From positions 16,233,501 to 16,297,500 of the forward strand of contig CAMQGK010000299.1 in the NCBI GenBank assembly GCA_947000775.1: 64,000 nucleotides of DNA, written 5' to 3'. Below, in pieces: positions 44,291-56,789 of this stretch (its first letter is position 1; every line of letters starts with the position of its first letter). The translations under genes and the position numbers were made by a program. This stretch comes from Pterois miles (lineage: Eukaryota > Chordata > Actinopteri > Perciformes > Scorpaenidae). The notes below the pieces were generated by a model, which saw only the letters and a program-made list of their open reading frames with translations, ran no database searches and had not been told where the DNA came from.

Positions 44291-47200
44291 ATTTAAGCAG
44301 TTTTGACTCCTCATAGTTAACGTGACGTTATCTTCAGCTCACTCACTGTACATTCAAATGTCAGCTGCTGACTGGCTGGCTAGCATGAACTAAGTTAACC
44401 TCATTGACCTGTTGTGAGGTCTTAGACTGCCAATACTGTATATGTGTGTGATTATGTTGTCAAGGAGGTTTAATAAGAACTGTGCGCGACACAAAATGCC
44501 ATTTTCATTGTCGTTCATTGTAACCTTAACAGATTTAATTTACTTTCAACTCTCATCCTAAAGTTCATTTTCATCCTTCCTGATGTTATTCTTTTAAGCT
44601 CGAGCACTTTGAGGAGTTGAAGCGTTATTCACCGACAAACTGCCTAAACTGTCCACACACTGCACTGCTACATTCATTGTAACTGCTTACTCTCTCTCTC
44701 ACTCTGTGCGTCACAGAGACCAGAGGACTGAAGCAGCCTAAATGATACCAAAAAACACAGTACAGACTCTCAGTATAACCAGATCTGTAGTTTTTTAAGT
44801 TATGACTATTTTGGTACAAACGTTCACCTGTCAGTGTGAGCCCTCTGCGATTTACTCACCAAGCGGTTTGACACTTGGTGGGTGTCCATTTCAGACCTGG
44901 CTGCTAGTAATAAATATAATTTTTCCTTTATTTTCATCTTGCAGTGGATATTTTTACTAGTCCAGAATCAGATCATGTTATGTATTTATTTACCAGTGAC
45001 TGATGAACCACTTGAAAGTAAAAACCTAGGAAATATGATGAAGCCACATGATATTTCCATTTATCAATTCACCAGACTGCAGTGAGGGCTGTAAAGGATA
45101 CACCAGTCTTGTCTTCAGAGTGTTTTTTCAGCTGCATTCAGAGGAGCTTTTGACATGCGAATGGGCTCGTAGGCCTTTTATAATGTGTTCAGTCTTGAAA
45201 TGCAGACCTCGAGCACCTGTCTTGAGGTTAGAGAATATTTCATCAGGATCCAAATTCCAAGCTGATATGACTTTTCTGTAAAAACAATTACGTAATCATC
45301 TGCTCAGTCAGCTGCTGTGAAAGCTAATTGGAATGTACAGTACAGTCATGTACATTGTGTTCATTGTCTCTTAACAAATACGCCCACACACAGGTGTACT
45401 GTAAGCACAGACAGACGAACAGACATGGTTGAACACAAATCTCCTGATGCACAGTCTGATTTATAGGAAAAACATTGCAGGGCTCATTTAGGTAGCTGCT
45501 GAGAAGAGCACCAATTACTGCCGCCTGGTTTCAACATCCAGGACTAGATGCATTTTCAAGACATTCAGATGGAAGCACAAAGGAAAATATCCCTGTACTA
45601 TACCGTAAGAACAATTTGGGTCTCATTTTCTTTCCCATCTTCCCATCAGTAAGTTTATTGCTGAGATCTGGGAACAGTCAAAAATATGTTTTTTAAAGGA
45701 CTATTTTTTAACATCTTTTATTTGATAGTGACAATAGTGATATAGACAATAAATGAATTGTGGTTGTTAAATATGCATCTTAAGCACAAGGCCACCAGGA
45801 AGCCCCCGATCAGACAGGTTTCAAACATGTATTTGCTGATAGTTTACAGACAAACTTCCTGGTTAAAATTTGACAGGGACCCCTTACAATAATGATGAGA
45901 AGATCCTTTATTAGTCCTTCAGCTGGAAAATTATTGATATTATTAAATGTTAATACCACTTATATACCTTTATAAAGAGGGTGGTTTTACACAGATTGCA
46001 TTTGGGCTCCATTTGACGTGATTTATAGTCTATATTTCAATTAATGCTTTCACAAAATGAACAGTAGCAAGGCTGGCATAGTCCTAATAAAGATCAGATC
46101 TTTAAACTTACCAGTCTAAAGCTGACTTTAGGAAACTTTCAGGAAATGCTGACTGATTATCTTAAAAATAGTGAACTTTCTGTGTCTCACAAGGAGTAAT
46201 GGACACAGTATTCTTGTTTTGCTTGTACAAATGGTCTCCATCTGTAGATATGGACTTTTTAAACGACATCACAATTTTATAATTCATAGCAAATTACTTT
46301 GCGGAGCCCTGACGGACCCCACCTGACTGCTCTTCTCCATGGAAACAAATGATGAATAGAAATAGAAATGTATTGATAGAAATTATCGACAAAGGTATAA
46401 AAGATGAGACCCAAGTTGTAATAAACCTGAATCATCCTTTTAAGTCATACCTATTTTAACATACTATTATACCTCACATATTGTAATATTTGCTGGAGCT
46501 TCCACATCCGTCACCAGTTGCCTCACGCGTCATTGAAAAGAATGAAATCCATCCATTAACTTTCCCTGCATGTGCCTGCACAATGTGCTTTTAATAAGTC
46601 AATTTCTGAACTTTTCAATCGAATATAGATTTTAATAATTGTGTGAAGTTCTCGTTTTTAAAAGCTGGCTTTTCTTCGGTGGGCCTAGTGTTGTTCTGCA
46701 CAGGTTAATTGAAATGTTTCAAAAGCAGCTCTCAAGTTATAATCAATACACCTTGGCCAGACAATTATCTAAATAACTGTAATTATACGCCAGAACAGCT
46801 ACCTCCACGTTCTGCAGTGGCTTTATAAAAGACTCATTTGTTCAATTTAGCAACTACTATAGAAATAAATTGGCTTGAATAAAATCACGACACTCAGTCA
46901 ATGCACCTTTATATTATATTATACTTTGTTTTATAGATAATTATAATGTACTGGAGCCAATTTGGTTTTATTCTACATAAACATCAAACTAAAATGGAAG
47001 GAGTCTCTGTCCGTCTGTTGAGAGGAGACCACTGTTAACTGTTACACCGCTGAACGGCATGCTGGGTACAGCTCGCTGGGTACAGCTCGCTCTCTGCCGA
47101 TGCTTGTGTGAGCTTTTCCACCCGAGTGATTCATATGCTCAGCATTACGAGGGGATGGAACTATGTCATGGCAGGTGTATTGCTCTTCTGAACGGTTCCA

Positions 47201-47306
47201 GAGAAAAATGCAAGCAGCAACACCAGACGCTGGGGCTGCTTGATTCTGGCAAAACTCACAATTATTTTGGTTAACACTGAGATCATTATTATTATTATTA
47301 TTATTT
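44291..47306. other. Unassigned stretch with a short repeat tail
   Basis: Mostly unrecognised. The phrase 'gagaagatcctttattagtccttcag' at about 45896-45922 resembles the 3' tail of the SINE at 9961 ('gaagatctacctttattagt'). A tandem 16-mer 'gctgggtacagctcgct' occurs twice near 47062-47092. (ATT)n lies at about 47285-47306. No gene. Confidence 0.45.
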
Positions 47307-47814
47307 AACTTGATTAGGGATGTCACGGCAACTGATACGCTGGTACCACGTCAATGCCAAAACTTTGGAAAATGTGACAGTACTTGTTTTTCTACAGTAC
47401 CACAGGTAGAGTAGGTAGAATAGGTACAAGAGGTCAAGGTTTGAGGCTAATGGCGTCCCGTCATCTTAGAGATCAAGGTTTGAGGCTAACAGCGTCCCGT
47501 CATCCCAGGGATGATAGACAGTCAACGGGAGGAGAGCTGGTGACCTTAGCTGTTAGAAGCCCGTAAGCAGCGCCGTCCTGCTTGGCTAAATAACGGAGCT
47601 AACAGCCAGCGTATGGCGGTTGCATTGAGTTACATTATAATTCCTTAAATCTCTGTTTACTAAAATTGAGAATTGGGCGAAGGTACCGTACATTATGTTA
47701 TCACGATGTGTTCTTGTAAAATTTTGTTTGTGGTGAGAAACTTTAGGCAGATCATTAGGGATTGATAATAATTTTGCAAAACCCAGCATGCACTTGCACC
47801 CCAAGTAAAGGAGT

Positions 47815-48385
47815 TCAATGGAACATGAGATGGGCCAGAGAATCAGAGCAGCAGGGCGGTACTGCATTCACTTTACTGCACCGTTGTGATGAAAATAGAG
47901 CTGAGCCGGAAGGTAAAGCTCTCGATGTAGTGGTCAATCTTCGTTCCTGCTCTCACCTCATGGTCATGAGGGCTGGGTCATGACCAGAAGAACTAGAGTC
48001 TGGGTACAAGCAACCAAAATGGGTTTTCTCAGGGGGGTGGCTGGTGTCTCCCTTAGAGATAAGGTGAGAAGCTCAACCATTCAATAGGGACTCGGAGTAG
48101 AGCTGCTGCTCCTTTGTGTTGAAAGGAGCCAGTTGAGGTGGTCCCGGGACAAACCCAGGACTAGGTGGAGAGATTATGTCTCCACACTGGCCTGGGAACA
48201 CCTCGGGATCCCCCAGTCAGAGCTGGTTAATGTGGCCTGGGAAAGGGAAGCTTGGGGTCCCCTGCTGGAGCTGTTGCCCCGCGACCCGACCCCGGATAAG
48301 TGGAAGACAGTGACTGACTGACTGACTGACTGACTGACTGACTGACTGACTGACTGACTGAATGAATGACAGTATGCGAATGTAA
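47815..48385 (+). mobile_element. 5'-truncated LINE, end of reverse transcriptase ORF and tail
   Basis: The sequence gives the C-terminal part of a fish non-LTR retrotransposon polyprotein in several broken frames: SGGTAFTLLHRCDE-like residues near 47850-47890, 'TRVWVQATKMGFLRGVAGVS' near 47995-48050 and SLRDKVRSS just after, then LRWSRDKPRTRWRDYVS and LAWEHLGIPQSELVNVAWER near 48135-48245, ending LLPRDPTPDKW before a (TGAC)n tail. The nonamer taaaggagt at 47806-47814 and 48386-48394 looks like the target-site duplication. The clade is not resolved (I/Nimb- or RTE-like from memory). Compared with the usual form, a piece between 'ERSQLRW' and 'SRDKPRTRWRDY' is missing. A dead fragment. Confidence 0.75.
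48311..48360. repeat. Microsatellite (TGAC)n, LINE tail
   Basis: Twelve or so uninterrupted tetranucleotides, directly following the LINE coding end. LINE tails of this kind often consist of a short tandem word. Confidence 0.95.
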
Positions 48386-48518
48386 TAAAGGAGTGCTTGT
48401 TGAGGTCCATGGGGTTTATTGTTTTGGTTTGGTTTTGTACCGTGGTATCCAATTGTTATTTGATTGGAACCGTGAAATTTCACTGGTAGTGTGGTATCGC
48501 GACAACCCTAAACAGGAT

Positions 48519-51500
48519 TACTCATTCTTCTGAACGGGCGCTGCACTACCTCCACCAAATTTAGGCACATTTGTTTCCATTATTGTTGTCGTAAATTACA
48601 AATTATAGACGTAGTAGATAGTAGACAGACATACAGTTTGTAGGCTGCAGGAGATTTAGAGAACACAGCAACCAAAGAAAACAGTGCTCGGCAAACAGTC
48701 CTACTATCTCCACGTAAAAGTAATTGTGTGTCTACAGCGCTTTGTACGGTCTTAGGTACTTACGTCGTAAACTCTGAGAAACTCTAGCAGTTGTAAAATT
48801 CCCTTCTACCATCTCGTGGATCCCCTTTTGTTGTTGCTGTTGTTTTGTCTTTTTAAAGAAGAATTTGAAAGTGCAAATGACAGTTTTCAGGACATAAAAC
48901 CAATGAGCTGTTTATCTTTACGACTCCATTGTAAAACAATGGCATGTTTAAATTCAAAATTGTATTCAATTGTAACCTTAAAATCTAAAGTCAAATCAAA
49001 TTGTGGCTTTAAGGAATCGTCACACCCCTAAGAATGAATGTTAATTGAAGAGTTTGACCTTATCTCCTCCAAGTTTACCTACTTTTAACTTCCTTCGTTT
49101 TTTTGTGCTGTTTAGTATTGCCTCCATGTCTGTTTTCAGGAATCTAAGCCATTATCTGTGTGACCTTCTAAATGCTGAATTTCAGACTGAGTAGGCGGAC
49201 ATAAATGATGCACTACATAAGTATACATCAGCCGTCTAATCGATGCTCACTCCGAATGCTGAACGTGGTGTTTGTTTGGAGGCTCTGATTGTAAAACTGT
49301 TGAGGGATTTCCCTCACTTTAATGTGATATTAGATATTCATGAGAAACAGATGCATCTAATGCCACATTAAAATGGATGGGAAAAACCGGAAACTATGGG
49401 GAATCAGAAATTAGAGCTGTTTCTGGGGATTCTCAAATGGATAAGATCACTGCCTGACTGATAATTCAACATATCTGATAAGCAGACAATCTTATTTGTG
49501 TAATAAATCCAAGTTGCTCAAATAAATATTTTTACACAAGCATTGACACTTTTCGTAATACATAACCTCTCCTACCGAACTCAGGAACGATGGATCGTAT
49601 CGGCTGCCTGATCTATCGTCCACTCCTGTAATTTGTCCACATTTTTGCCCTGGGTCGACAATAATGTGGATGGATATTTAATATTTAATATGCAGGAGGG
49701 GGGTAATGTAGCCGCTGGCCCCCAGAGCCGAACCTCTTTCCTCTTTCCTGTGCTGCTGCTGACTTGGCAGGATGTCCTCAGCCACTTAGCCACTCAGTTA
49801 CCACTAAACAGCTATCAAGGCCCATTTCTTGCAGGGGATACACACAAACAGTGGTCAAGTTCACATATATACATACTACACATTTAAAATTGGACAGATG
49901 GGATGATAAACACATTGGTGCACTTAAGAATTTATCCAATGCAGCCTTGCTCAACTCGACACTGAAATGTTCCAGTAGACGTTGGCGTTTTCCAGTTTAT
50001 ATGGAGTTTCATGGAGACACCTTCGGACACAGACTAGCCAGTCGTAGCGTAGCATCAGTCAGCTTCCCCATCTCATCTCCAGTCTGCTCTGCTCCACAGA
50101 CTCTTGTACAATCATGTCACAATTTCTTAATTTTCAGGCTGTTTTTGTGGATTTCAAGCAAGTTGTGGTTTTGTTTTGAAACAAAATGTTTAACTGAGCT
50201 TTGTTGGTTTTGAAAAAGCTGACTTTTCAGCATGAAACGGATCACTTTGTGATCCTGTGGTCTGGTCTTGTGGTGCATGGCTGGCAGCATCTGAAGCTCA
50301 AAACCACCAAAAACACCACTGCTGTACCAGGGCAGAAAATTTTGGCAAATTTCACTTGTGCGCTACCCACAAATGCATGATCCTTATAAGTTGGACATCA
50401 TTGTGAGGGTAAATAAACAGACTTTCAACCATGTAAAATACAATGCCAATTAGCATTGTAACAACAGAGAAACAATCCACCAAAAACAAATTTCCAAACT
50501 TTTTTTCTGAGTATATTTATGCAGGGCAGGTAGTGACAGTGTGGGCTCTATATTTATAGTTTAAAAAAATGCAAAAAATACATGAATGTAAACTACTGTT
50601 GTAATATTTTTGACCCCACAACCTCGACAATCAAGTTGTATATTGAGAGGAGTCAGGGCTCAATAACAAGGATTGCCTGCTTTCCCTCGGGCAAGTAAAA
50701 TGCCACATCGGGCTAGTAAATCTAGCAACTAAAAAATAAATAAAACATTGTTTTTTTTAGAGCTGATGATGGAAGTAGCTAAGGAGTGAGTTGTCTTGCT
50801 TCCTTCTCATCTCTGTTGTGATCTGCACAAGTGTAGCACTGATCGAGCATTCAAAAGAAAATGCTGATGGTAAAGACAAAGCTTTATGAGCTGAAGCACA
50901 AGCGAGCATTTCAATTATCCTGGAAACAGGAGTTTATTTGGGTGGTGTTAGAAGATGTGGGCAAAACTCCAGGTTCATTTACTTAAATATAGATTAAACA
51001 TGACAATTAACTTAAGTCTTTGTATAGTGGCAAGTAAATATTGAATTTGAGCAAGTGTAAAAGCATTAACGTTGAATCCAGGGAGTAATTTCCAGTGTCT
51101 GGGCATCCTTGACTTAAAGTCCCTTTTCATTTTTTCCATAGATAATGTTAGGTGACTAGATGCATATGAAACACTCCTTCCTGTCAGTGTAAAAGACGAG
51201 TAATTAGCTGCAACACACACCAGCCATGTTGCATCATGGTATTTTATCCCCATAGCACAAACCGGACACATCGTACAGACGGCTGCGTCTGAAGAGTTGA
51301 TGTGCGTGCGAGGTAGGACAATGGCGTATCCTGACAAGTTGTCAACCTGTGATCATGTGCCCTGAGACGTTAGTCATTGTGCAAATTTAATGTTTGACCC
51401 ATCTGACCGTACTCTTCTCCATAATAATGGTGACTGATGCTTGAGGGTATCATTTAGAGCCATCCAGACCAATGGGAAAAAACATGATATCTTAGGAATA

Positions 51501-52319
51501 AGGCTGAAAGAGTTATTTTTAAAATAGTCCTCAAGTCTTGCTCTTCTTCTCTGAGATCCTTCCTCTCAGCCTTTGCACACACAGAATACGTGTGGACATC
51601 AGCTGACCCCGACATCTGACAAGGGTCACTGTGTGATATTAGGCAATAAGAAAATTCAATGCTTCTGTGTGGAGCGGCAGATCAGTGAGGCTTTGATTTT
51701 CTCACGTTGCCCTTTCTGGAATCCTCCGTTGAGCCTGTAGTGCCAACAAAACCAATAAAAGCCAGCTGGAAATATCAGTGGAGGCTTTGGAAAGAAGAGA
51801 TATTGAAGACGGTGGCGAAGAGAATAACCGCTTTTAATGAATTGTTAGATTCTTTCTGCTGGAGCGGCAGTGTCGAAGCTTAGGAGTAAAATGTCTTTGG
51901 GTTTGGACCAGCTGGCACTTTATATCACTGTGTCTGTTTGCTGGTATTTGGTGCAGGTGCTTTGTTTAGGGCAGTAGCAGTGAGGCATCCATACAAATGT
52001 CCATTTTCTTAACACTCACAAGAAACAGTTTTTCATTTGTGAGACCAGACTCACCAAAAACTGTTTACTGGGGAGCTGCTAAAAAATTAGGGTAATATTT
52101 ACTGAGGACGTATGCCAGTTTTCAAGGCTCTAAGCTGTCAAGTGTTTTTCTGAGTTTTACTGAAGGGCAACACGGAAGGTTTGCACTGATAAAATGGTAG
52201 AAAAGCTGTGTGTGTTTTGGCTCATACAATGCAGTATGCATTTTAAAATGTTCTGTTTAGAAGTGAACAAGCCACCCTGAGGGGGACATGAGTATCTGAA
52301 TGAAATTATACACTCCATC
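48519..52319. other. Unassigned stretch
   Basis: About 3.8 kb with no confidently recognised gene or repeat. Near 50680-50730 the words 'gggcaagtaaaatgccacat' and 'gggctagtaaatctagcaac' look like a dispersed-repeat fragment (recall). A 149-codon plus frame (49764-50213) and a 120-codon minus frame (50975-51337) have no domain and no start or splice context. Confidence 0.4.
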
Positions 52320-52857
52320 CACTAGGTGTTGAGACATTTTACACAAAACCAAAAATCCTCTTCATGGTGGAGCGAGAGGACAGATCAGGGTACACTGTTT
52401 GATTTTAGCCTGTTTCTGGCCCAAATTTTGAGCCGCACGACTCATTCTCATTCCTTAAGTCGGACTGAATTTTTACTTTGTCGGGTATTGTTTGCGGTTG
52501 TGCAGTGTACAGGGGAGCCGAGGACAGGTTAACTTCTCCAACCAGCTGTCGGACGGTCGGATGAATTTCTGACATGTCCAAAATTTTGGTCAGCCCGTCT
52601 ACATGTTTTTGCACAATTTAAGCAGAGCCACAAGCCTCAACGTCCGGCGCTCTTCCTGGCGGTTTGGTGCAGCCCTCTGCTAGCAAACAAACTTTACCTG
52701 CCTCGGAGCTTTCAAACAAATCCTTATTGACAACTGTCAACAGCCAGAACGACCCTTAGGCCGACATGGTTTTTTTTCTGTTTTACACTGATCTCGTAGA
52801 GTAGGAGTAGGAGTTAAACAGTAATATTTCTAAAATCGTGCAGTGTCTGCCCAGCTT
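52320..52857. other. Unidentified GC-richer block
   Basis: It differs from its flanks in base composition and CpG content ('gtcggacggtcggatg', 'cgtccggcgctcttcctggc'). It carries only short frames (68-69 codons). It may be another transposon-derived segment; I could not place it. Confidence 0.35.
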
Positions 52858-52985
52858 TAGTCGATAAGATTCATTCTCTGGGATCATGAATATCTGTGCA
52901 AAATTGAATAGCAATTCATTCAATATTTACTCATGTGGGAAGAGGGAATGGAAATTGACTGATGGACCACTGACTGATTCGTTAT
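52858..52985 (+). repeat. rep-F fragment 2
   Basis: 'gattcattctctgggatcatgaatatctgtgcaaaattg' parallels 20137-20175 word for word with a few changes. Copies in this window cover the same part of the family. Confidence 0.65.
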
Positions 52986-53043
52986 GTTGTCTGAAATTTA
53001 AAGAGCAACCTAAGCTCAGTGATGTACTGGTTTACACATGACA

Positions 53044-53091
53044 TCAGTGCTGGGTGTGGTTCTGGCCACACCTAACCACGCCCAGCAGTGA
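53044..53091. other. Double hairpin (two competing stems)
   Basis: The outer stem pairs tcagtgctgggtgtggtt (53044-53061) with aaccacgcccagcagtga (53074-53091), 16 of 18 positions matching. An alternative inner stem pairs ggtgtgg (53053-53059) with ccacacc (53066-53072) around ttctgg. The two share bases and cannot form together. No transcription evidence. Confidence 0.8.
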
Positions 53092-54887
53092 TGCTGGGTG
53101 CGACTCAATGGCAGATGGCAGTGAAGCACTGTTCTCCAGCCTGATATTCAGTTCGTCCTTCAGCCTCTTGGTTTTATTGAGGGAGAGACAGATTACAGCT
53201 GGTGAGAGATGCGAGTAACAGCCTTGGTCTGGCTCTAGAAAGCCAGTAGTTCAGACAATGAAAACACTGATGTGTCAATAGTAAATGATACTGCAATAAA
53301 TTAATAGGTGCATTTACAGTCAGATTCTTTTACAGGAGCGCTGTATTCAACGCCACAACACGGCAAAAGAGCAGCAATATGTCAGTCATTTCCCTCAGTG
53401 GCCTCCTGCTTCAGTATGTTTCTTGACTTTTGACTGTTCACAGCAGGTTCAGGCTAATGTGATATGATTGAGGCAGCCAATTAAATCATTAAGTAGGCCT
53501 ATTTGTTTTTATCAGTTAAAGCATTAATGTAGTCACTGATCCGTGTCACTAATCTGTTTGTTGAGATAAGAACAACAAAACAAAATCAGGCTATTTAACC
53601 AATATTTCCTCATATTTACAGTGTAGGCTTCCTCTTGAAGGAACGACGCACAACTGGAGTCCCAGAAGTGTCTTCTCTTTGAACAGTGTCCCAATATTTC
53701 ACATATCCCCTCAGAGAATATATTATTTTGCGGCCCATTGTTTTCCAGACATGCACAGCGCAGACCAACATACGGTGTTATTTCTCTGCACTTAATGCAA
53801 ATCAGATGAAGTGCTGCAGGGCTCGTTTTATGTGTTGGCTTTGTAAGTACCCAGCTAAATTGAAAAAAAGCAGTGATGCACAATTTTGCACCTCTGACGG
53901 TAATCGAATCTGCAGTAAACATCTACCTTTTCTTATTCCCCATCCACGTCGCCTCGTCTGCTCTTTTTTATTTGACCTTCTCTCTCCTCATTTCTTTCTC
54001 TCACTCTCTTCAAGATGATTTAAACTTGGACATTAGTCAGCCACGGGGATGCTCTCAGTCCCTCCTCTAATCACTTGCTGGACCTGCTCCAGAGCAACGG
54101 GCCTGCATGCTGCCAGCCTTTTTTAAAATGTCTGCATTGCAGGAGACAGAGAGCTGGTGAAAGAGAGAAACAGGAGATGTGAGGGAAGTGAATTTATGTG
54201 TATGTGTGAGTGGAAAAGGGCTCTTTTTTTTCCTTTTGGCAGACTGACATTTAATTGGTGTGATTGGAGAGAGATGCAGCAGCAAGGGTTGGGGAAGATG
54301 CCAAGAATGGGAGCTTTAGACAGTGTGATGGAGGCTCAAACTGTGCCAAGAGTCTGCAGCAGGGCCGGTGAAGAGACACATCAGCAGCATATGCAGCTTG
54401 GAAAGAATCTTACCTGAAGTTCACAGTCGGGCCATACTGTACGATGATCTACACAAGAGGCATTTGTGACACGTCAGAGAGTTTTCCAGTGTCAGCAGTT
54501 CCCTTAATGTCTCTATTAGGTTCTGTTAGTTTAGCAAATTAATGAGCAGGACTGCTTTATATATTTTGCATTAATGTGATGCAATGCTAAGGCATTTAAT
54601 TCAAATGATGAGACAAAAACAGACATTCAGATGTGGTTACTTTATCTGTTAATATCCAGATAATCAACACGTCACACTATATCTGATACATGTCGATGTT
54701 ATGATTTATACCATGGTCAATACTCAGTTGATTGGCTGCACATATTTATTAATATAGCAGTGGGAAGAATTGGAGCAAATATGATTAAAAAAAAGTTATT
54801 TTTATAAAATATGTCCTGCAGTAGTACATGAGACAGTTAATCTGAAAAAAATTCATGTTTCTCTGTGTCCTCCCATGCTCCTAATGG
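53092..54887. other. Unassigned stretch
   Basis: No supported gene. Overlapping frames on opposite strands at 53533-54018 (129 minus, 110 plus) are antisense to each other and have no domain. Confidence 0.45.
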
Positions 54888-55095
54888 CATCTGCAAGATT
54901 TCACAGACCGGAAGAAAACAACCAATCAGAGCTGAGCTGTCAATCACTCGGCAGTTCCAATCACGCGGTCAAACTAGGCGGCACTGATCAAAAATGAATC
55001 AATATTCTGTTACTGAACAGCCAATAGGAACGCTCTCTCTCTGAAATGTCCTGTGATTGGCCAGAATCTCTCGTCACAGGCTAGATTTTTTTAAG
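54888..55095 (-). repeat. rep-D copy 2 (internally deleted)
   Basis: Inverse of 38828-39212, lacking about 140 bp from its middle ('cctattggctgttcagtaac' joins the two flanks directly in the minus sense). Confidence 0.85.
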
Positions 55096-56599
55096 CCAGA
55101 AAAACAGAGCCATGACGAGGTGCAGAAATCTCTCAAAACACTTGAATATGCTGAAAGGTTATTCGTGAATATTTGCCCTGAGATGCCAAAAACATTGTGC
55201 CTACTGCAGGTTTAATTTCTCATAAGGGACACCGAGTTCCAGTTAAATTGTCTCTTCACCGTTCTAAATTAATGTGCCGGCTACATTAAATGAAAATGAT
55301 TACAGCACCTAGTATAACATTAGTCCTTCAGTGCTTTATTATCTGAATACCACAGGGTGGCAACTGTAACTCACAAGCTGCAAGAAGCACTTTACACCTA
55401 ATGGTTAGACCGCCCCTCTGAACCTGCCGCTGACACTACACATGGTCTCTCATATGTTTGTGAAACCTCTGATACTGATCCAGATAATGACATGATGATA
55501 TCGCCAGCTAGTGTTGTTGTTAAGCTAAGTTAATGCTGTCAAATTATATTAACTGCTTGTCCACCGTACATTATGTTATTGACATTGAATCATGCTAGCA
55601 TAACGTTTCTGGCTTGTAGCTGAGCCAGAGGGTTGTAAAGCTTAGCGGACTAGAAATATCTCCTGTTGCCAAGTCGTAGCTAAGGTCTGTCCTATTTATT
55701 GGAGCAGTGAACAACATTTCCATTGCAAAAGATCCTTATGGGATAATAATGATTGATCCAGGTATTAGCAAGCACTCGGGATTACCAGGAAGTTAATGCA
55801 TTGTGGAAAAACTTTAGATTTTGGTTGGAAAAATGCATGAAAATATAAATTAATGGTCATTCTTTCTTTTTGTTTTTTTCTTTGGCAAGCAACCATGTGC
55901 ATCAGACAGTTTTGGCCTCCATGGCGTCCAGTAAGTCATGATATTGGACACCTCATCAGGCATTATCCCTTACTTACTTACCTGCACCATGAGAGAGATT
56001 TTATCAATATTGTCAAGCTCTACTGATGTTTATCATCAAATAAAAATGTCATTATTTTTCATCCTAGAACTTATAATTTAAAAATACAAATCCTATTTCA
56101 TAAATGCCTATTTAAATCTGAGATGCTACTGCTTTGGAAGTAAGAGACTTTTGGATCAGAAGAAGAAATAGAAATGCTTGAGTGAGTAAAAGGGGATAGA
56201 TGAGCACAACAAGGCCAGACTGTCACACTGTGCACAGGCATGACCTATTAACACACTGGACCCTCTATCTGCTCCGAGCTGCTGACCCTTTAGTTATCAG
56301 GGAAGTGCACACCAAGGGCAGTCGTCAGAGGACAATTCAATGTCACTAAACCTGAAAATATCAGCGAGGACTGGACAGCATATTGTCTCTAAACATGTAT
56401 ATCACACGTAAGACAGTAGGGGTGGAGCAAGAAAATGGTTCACCTATGCATCGTGATTTTTAAATCGATTTTTTAATACCTATATTTGCTTCATTTGAGT
56501 CTGTGTGGAAAAATCAGGAGGTTACAGCTGGCAGCAATGAGGAAGTCTGGGTGGATATAGTGCACCTTCACATGTTAAATCCAGCGTGGTAAACGCTAC
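55096..56599. other. Unassigned stretch
   Basis: No supported gene. 'aatcgattttttaatacc' near 56464 may be a MITE end. Confidence 0.45.
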
Positions 56600-56740
56600 A
56601 CATCCAGTAAAGGATGGAAACACTTTAGGTTTCACACATTGCAGAAAAAGCAGAGCTAGACATCACGGCTAAAGCTGCATGCTACCTCTGTCATGGACAG
56701 GAAACGTTATCGTATTGCGATAACGTGCGGTCAAGCTGGC
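56600..56740 (+). pseudogene. BED-finger hAT transposase relic
   Basis: From 56641 one plus frame reads AEKAELDITAKAACYLCHGQ and continues ETLSYCDNV, with the CYLC pair followed by a His. Just upstream in another frame is WKHFRFHT. That order (aromatic W-HF-F-H, then C-x2-C, then N-x-x) is the layout of a BED zinc finger at the start of hAT transposases. The later His pair and all catalytic parts are missing. A frameshift separates the two halves. The flank on the right is rep-E, so rep-E may be a deletion derivative of the same hAT family. Confidence 0.6.
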
Positions 56741-56789
56741 CGTCGCTCTCGTCTCCGTGGTCAGATGGGCCGAAGCTACGACTGTAGAG

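Larger units (their letters stand above)
47307..48518 (+). mobile_element. hAT-type MITE split by a LINE insertion
   Basis: The body is 47315-48510. The left end tagggatgtcacgg and the right end 'tcgcgacaaccCTA' (mirror tagggttgtcgcga) are inverted. The flanking octamers aacttgat (47307-47314) and aacaggat (48511-48518) match at 6 of 8. Subterminal 'tacgctggtaccacg' and 'accgtggtatcc' also mirror each other loosely. A 39-bp direct duplication lies inside, near 47430-47507 (caaggtttgaggctaa...gcgtcccgtcatc, twice). The LINE piece at 47815-48385 lies within the element. Confidence 0.78.

Noticed and set aside
48174..48483. Frames with repeated SVSQ units
   Set aside because: Product of the (TGAC)n tail of the LINE.
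49764..50213. 149-codon plus-strand frame
   Set aside because: No domain, no plausible start or splice sites, ordinary composition.
53533..54018. Opposing frames of 129 (minus) and 110 (plus) codons
   Set aside because: Mutually antisense, no recognised family, no splice support.
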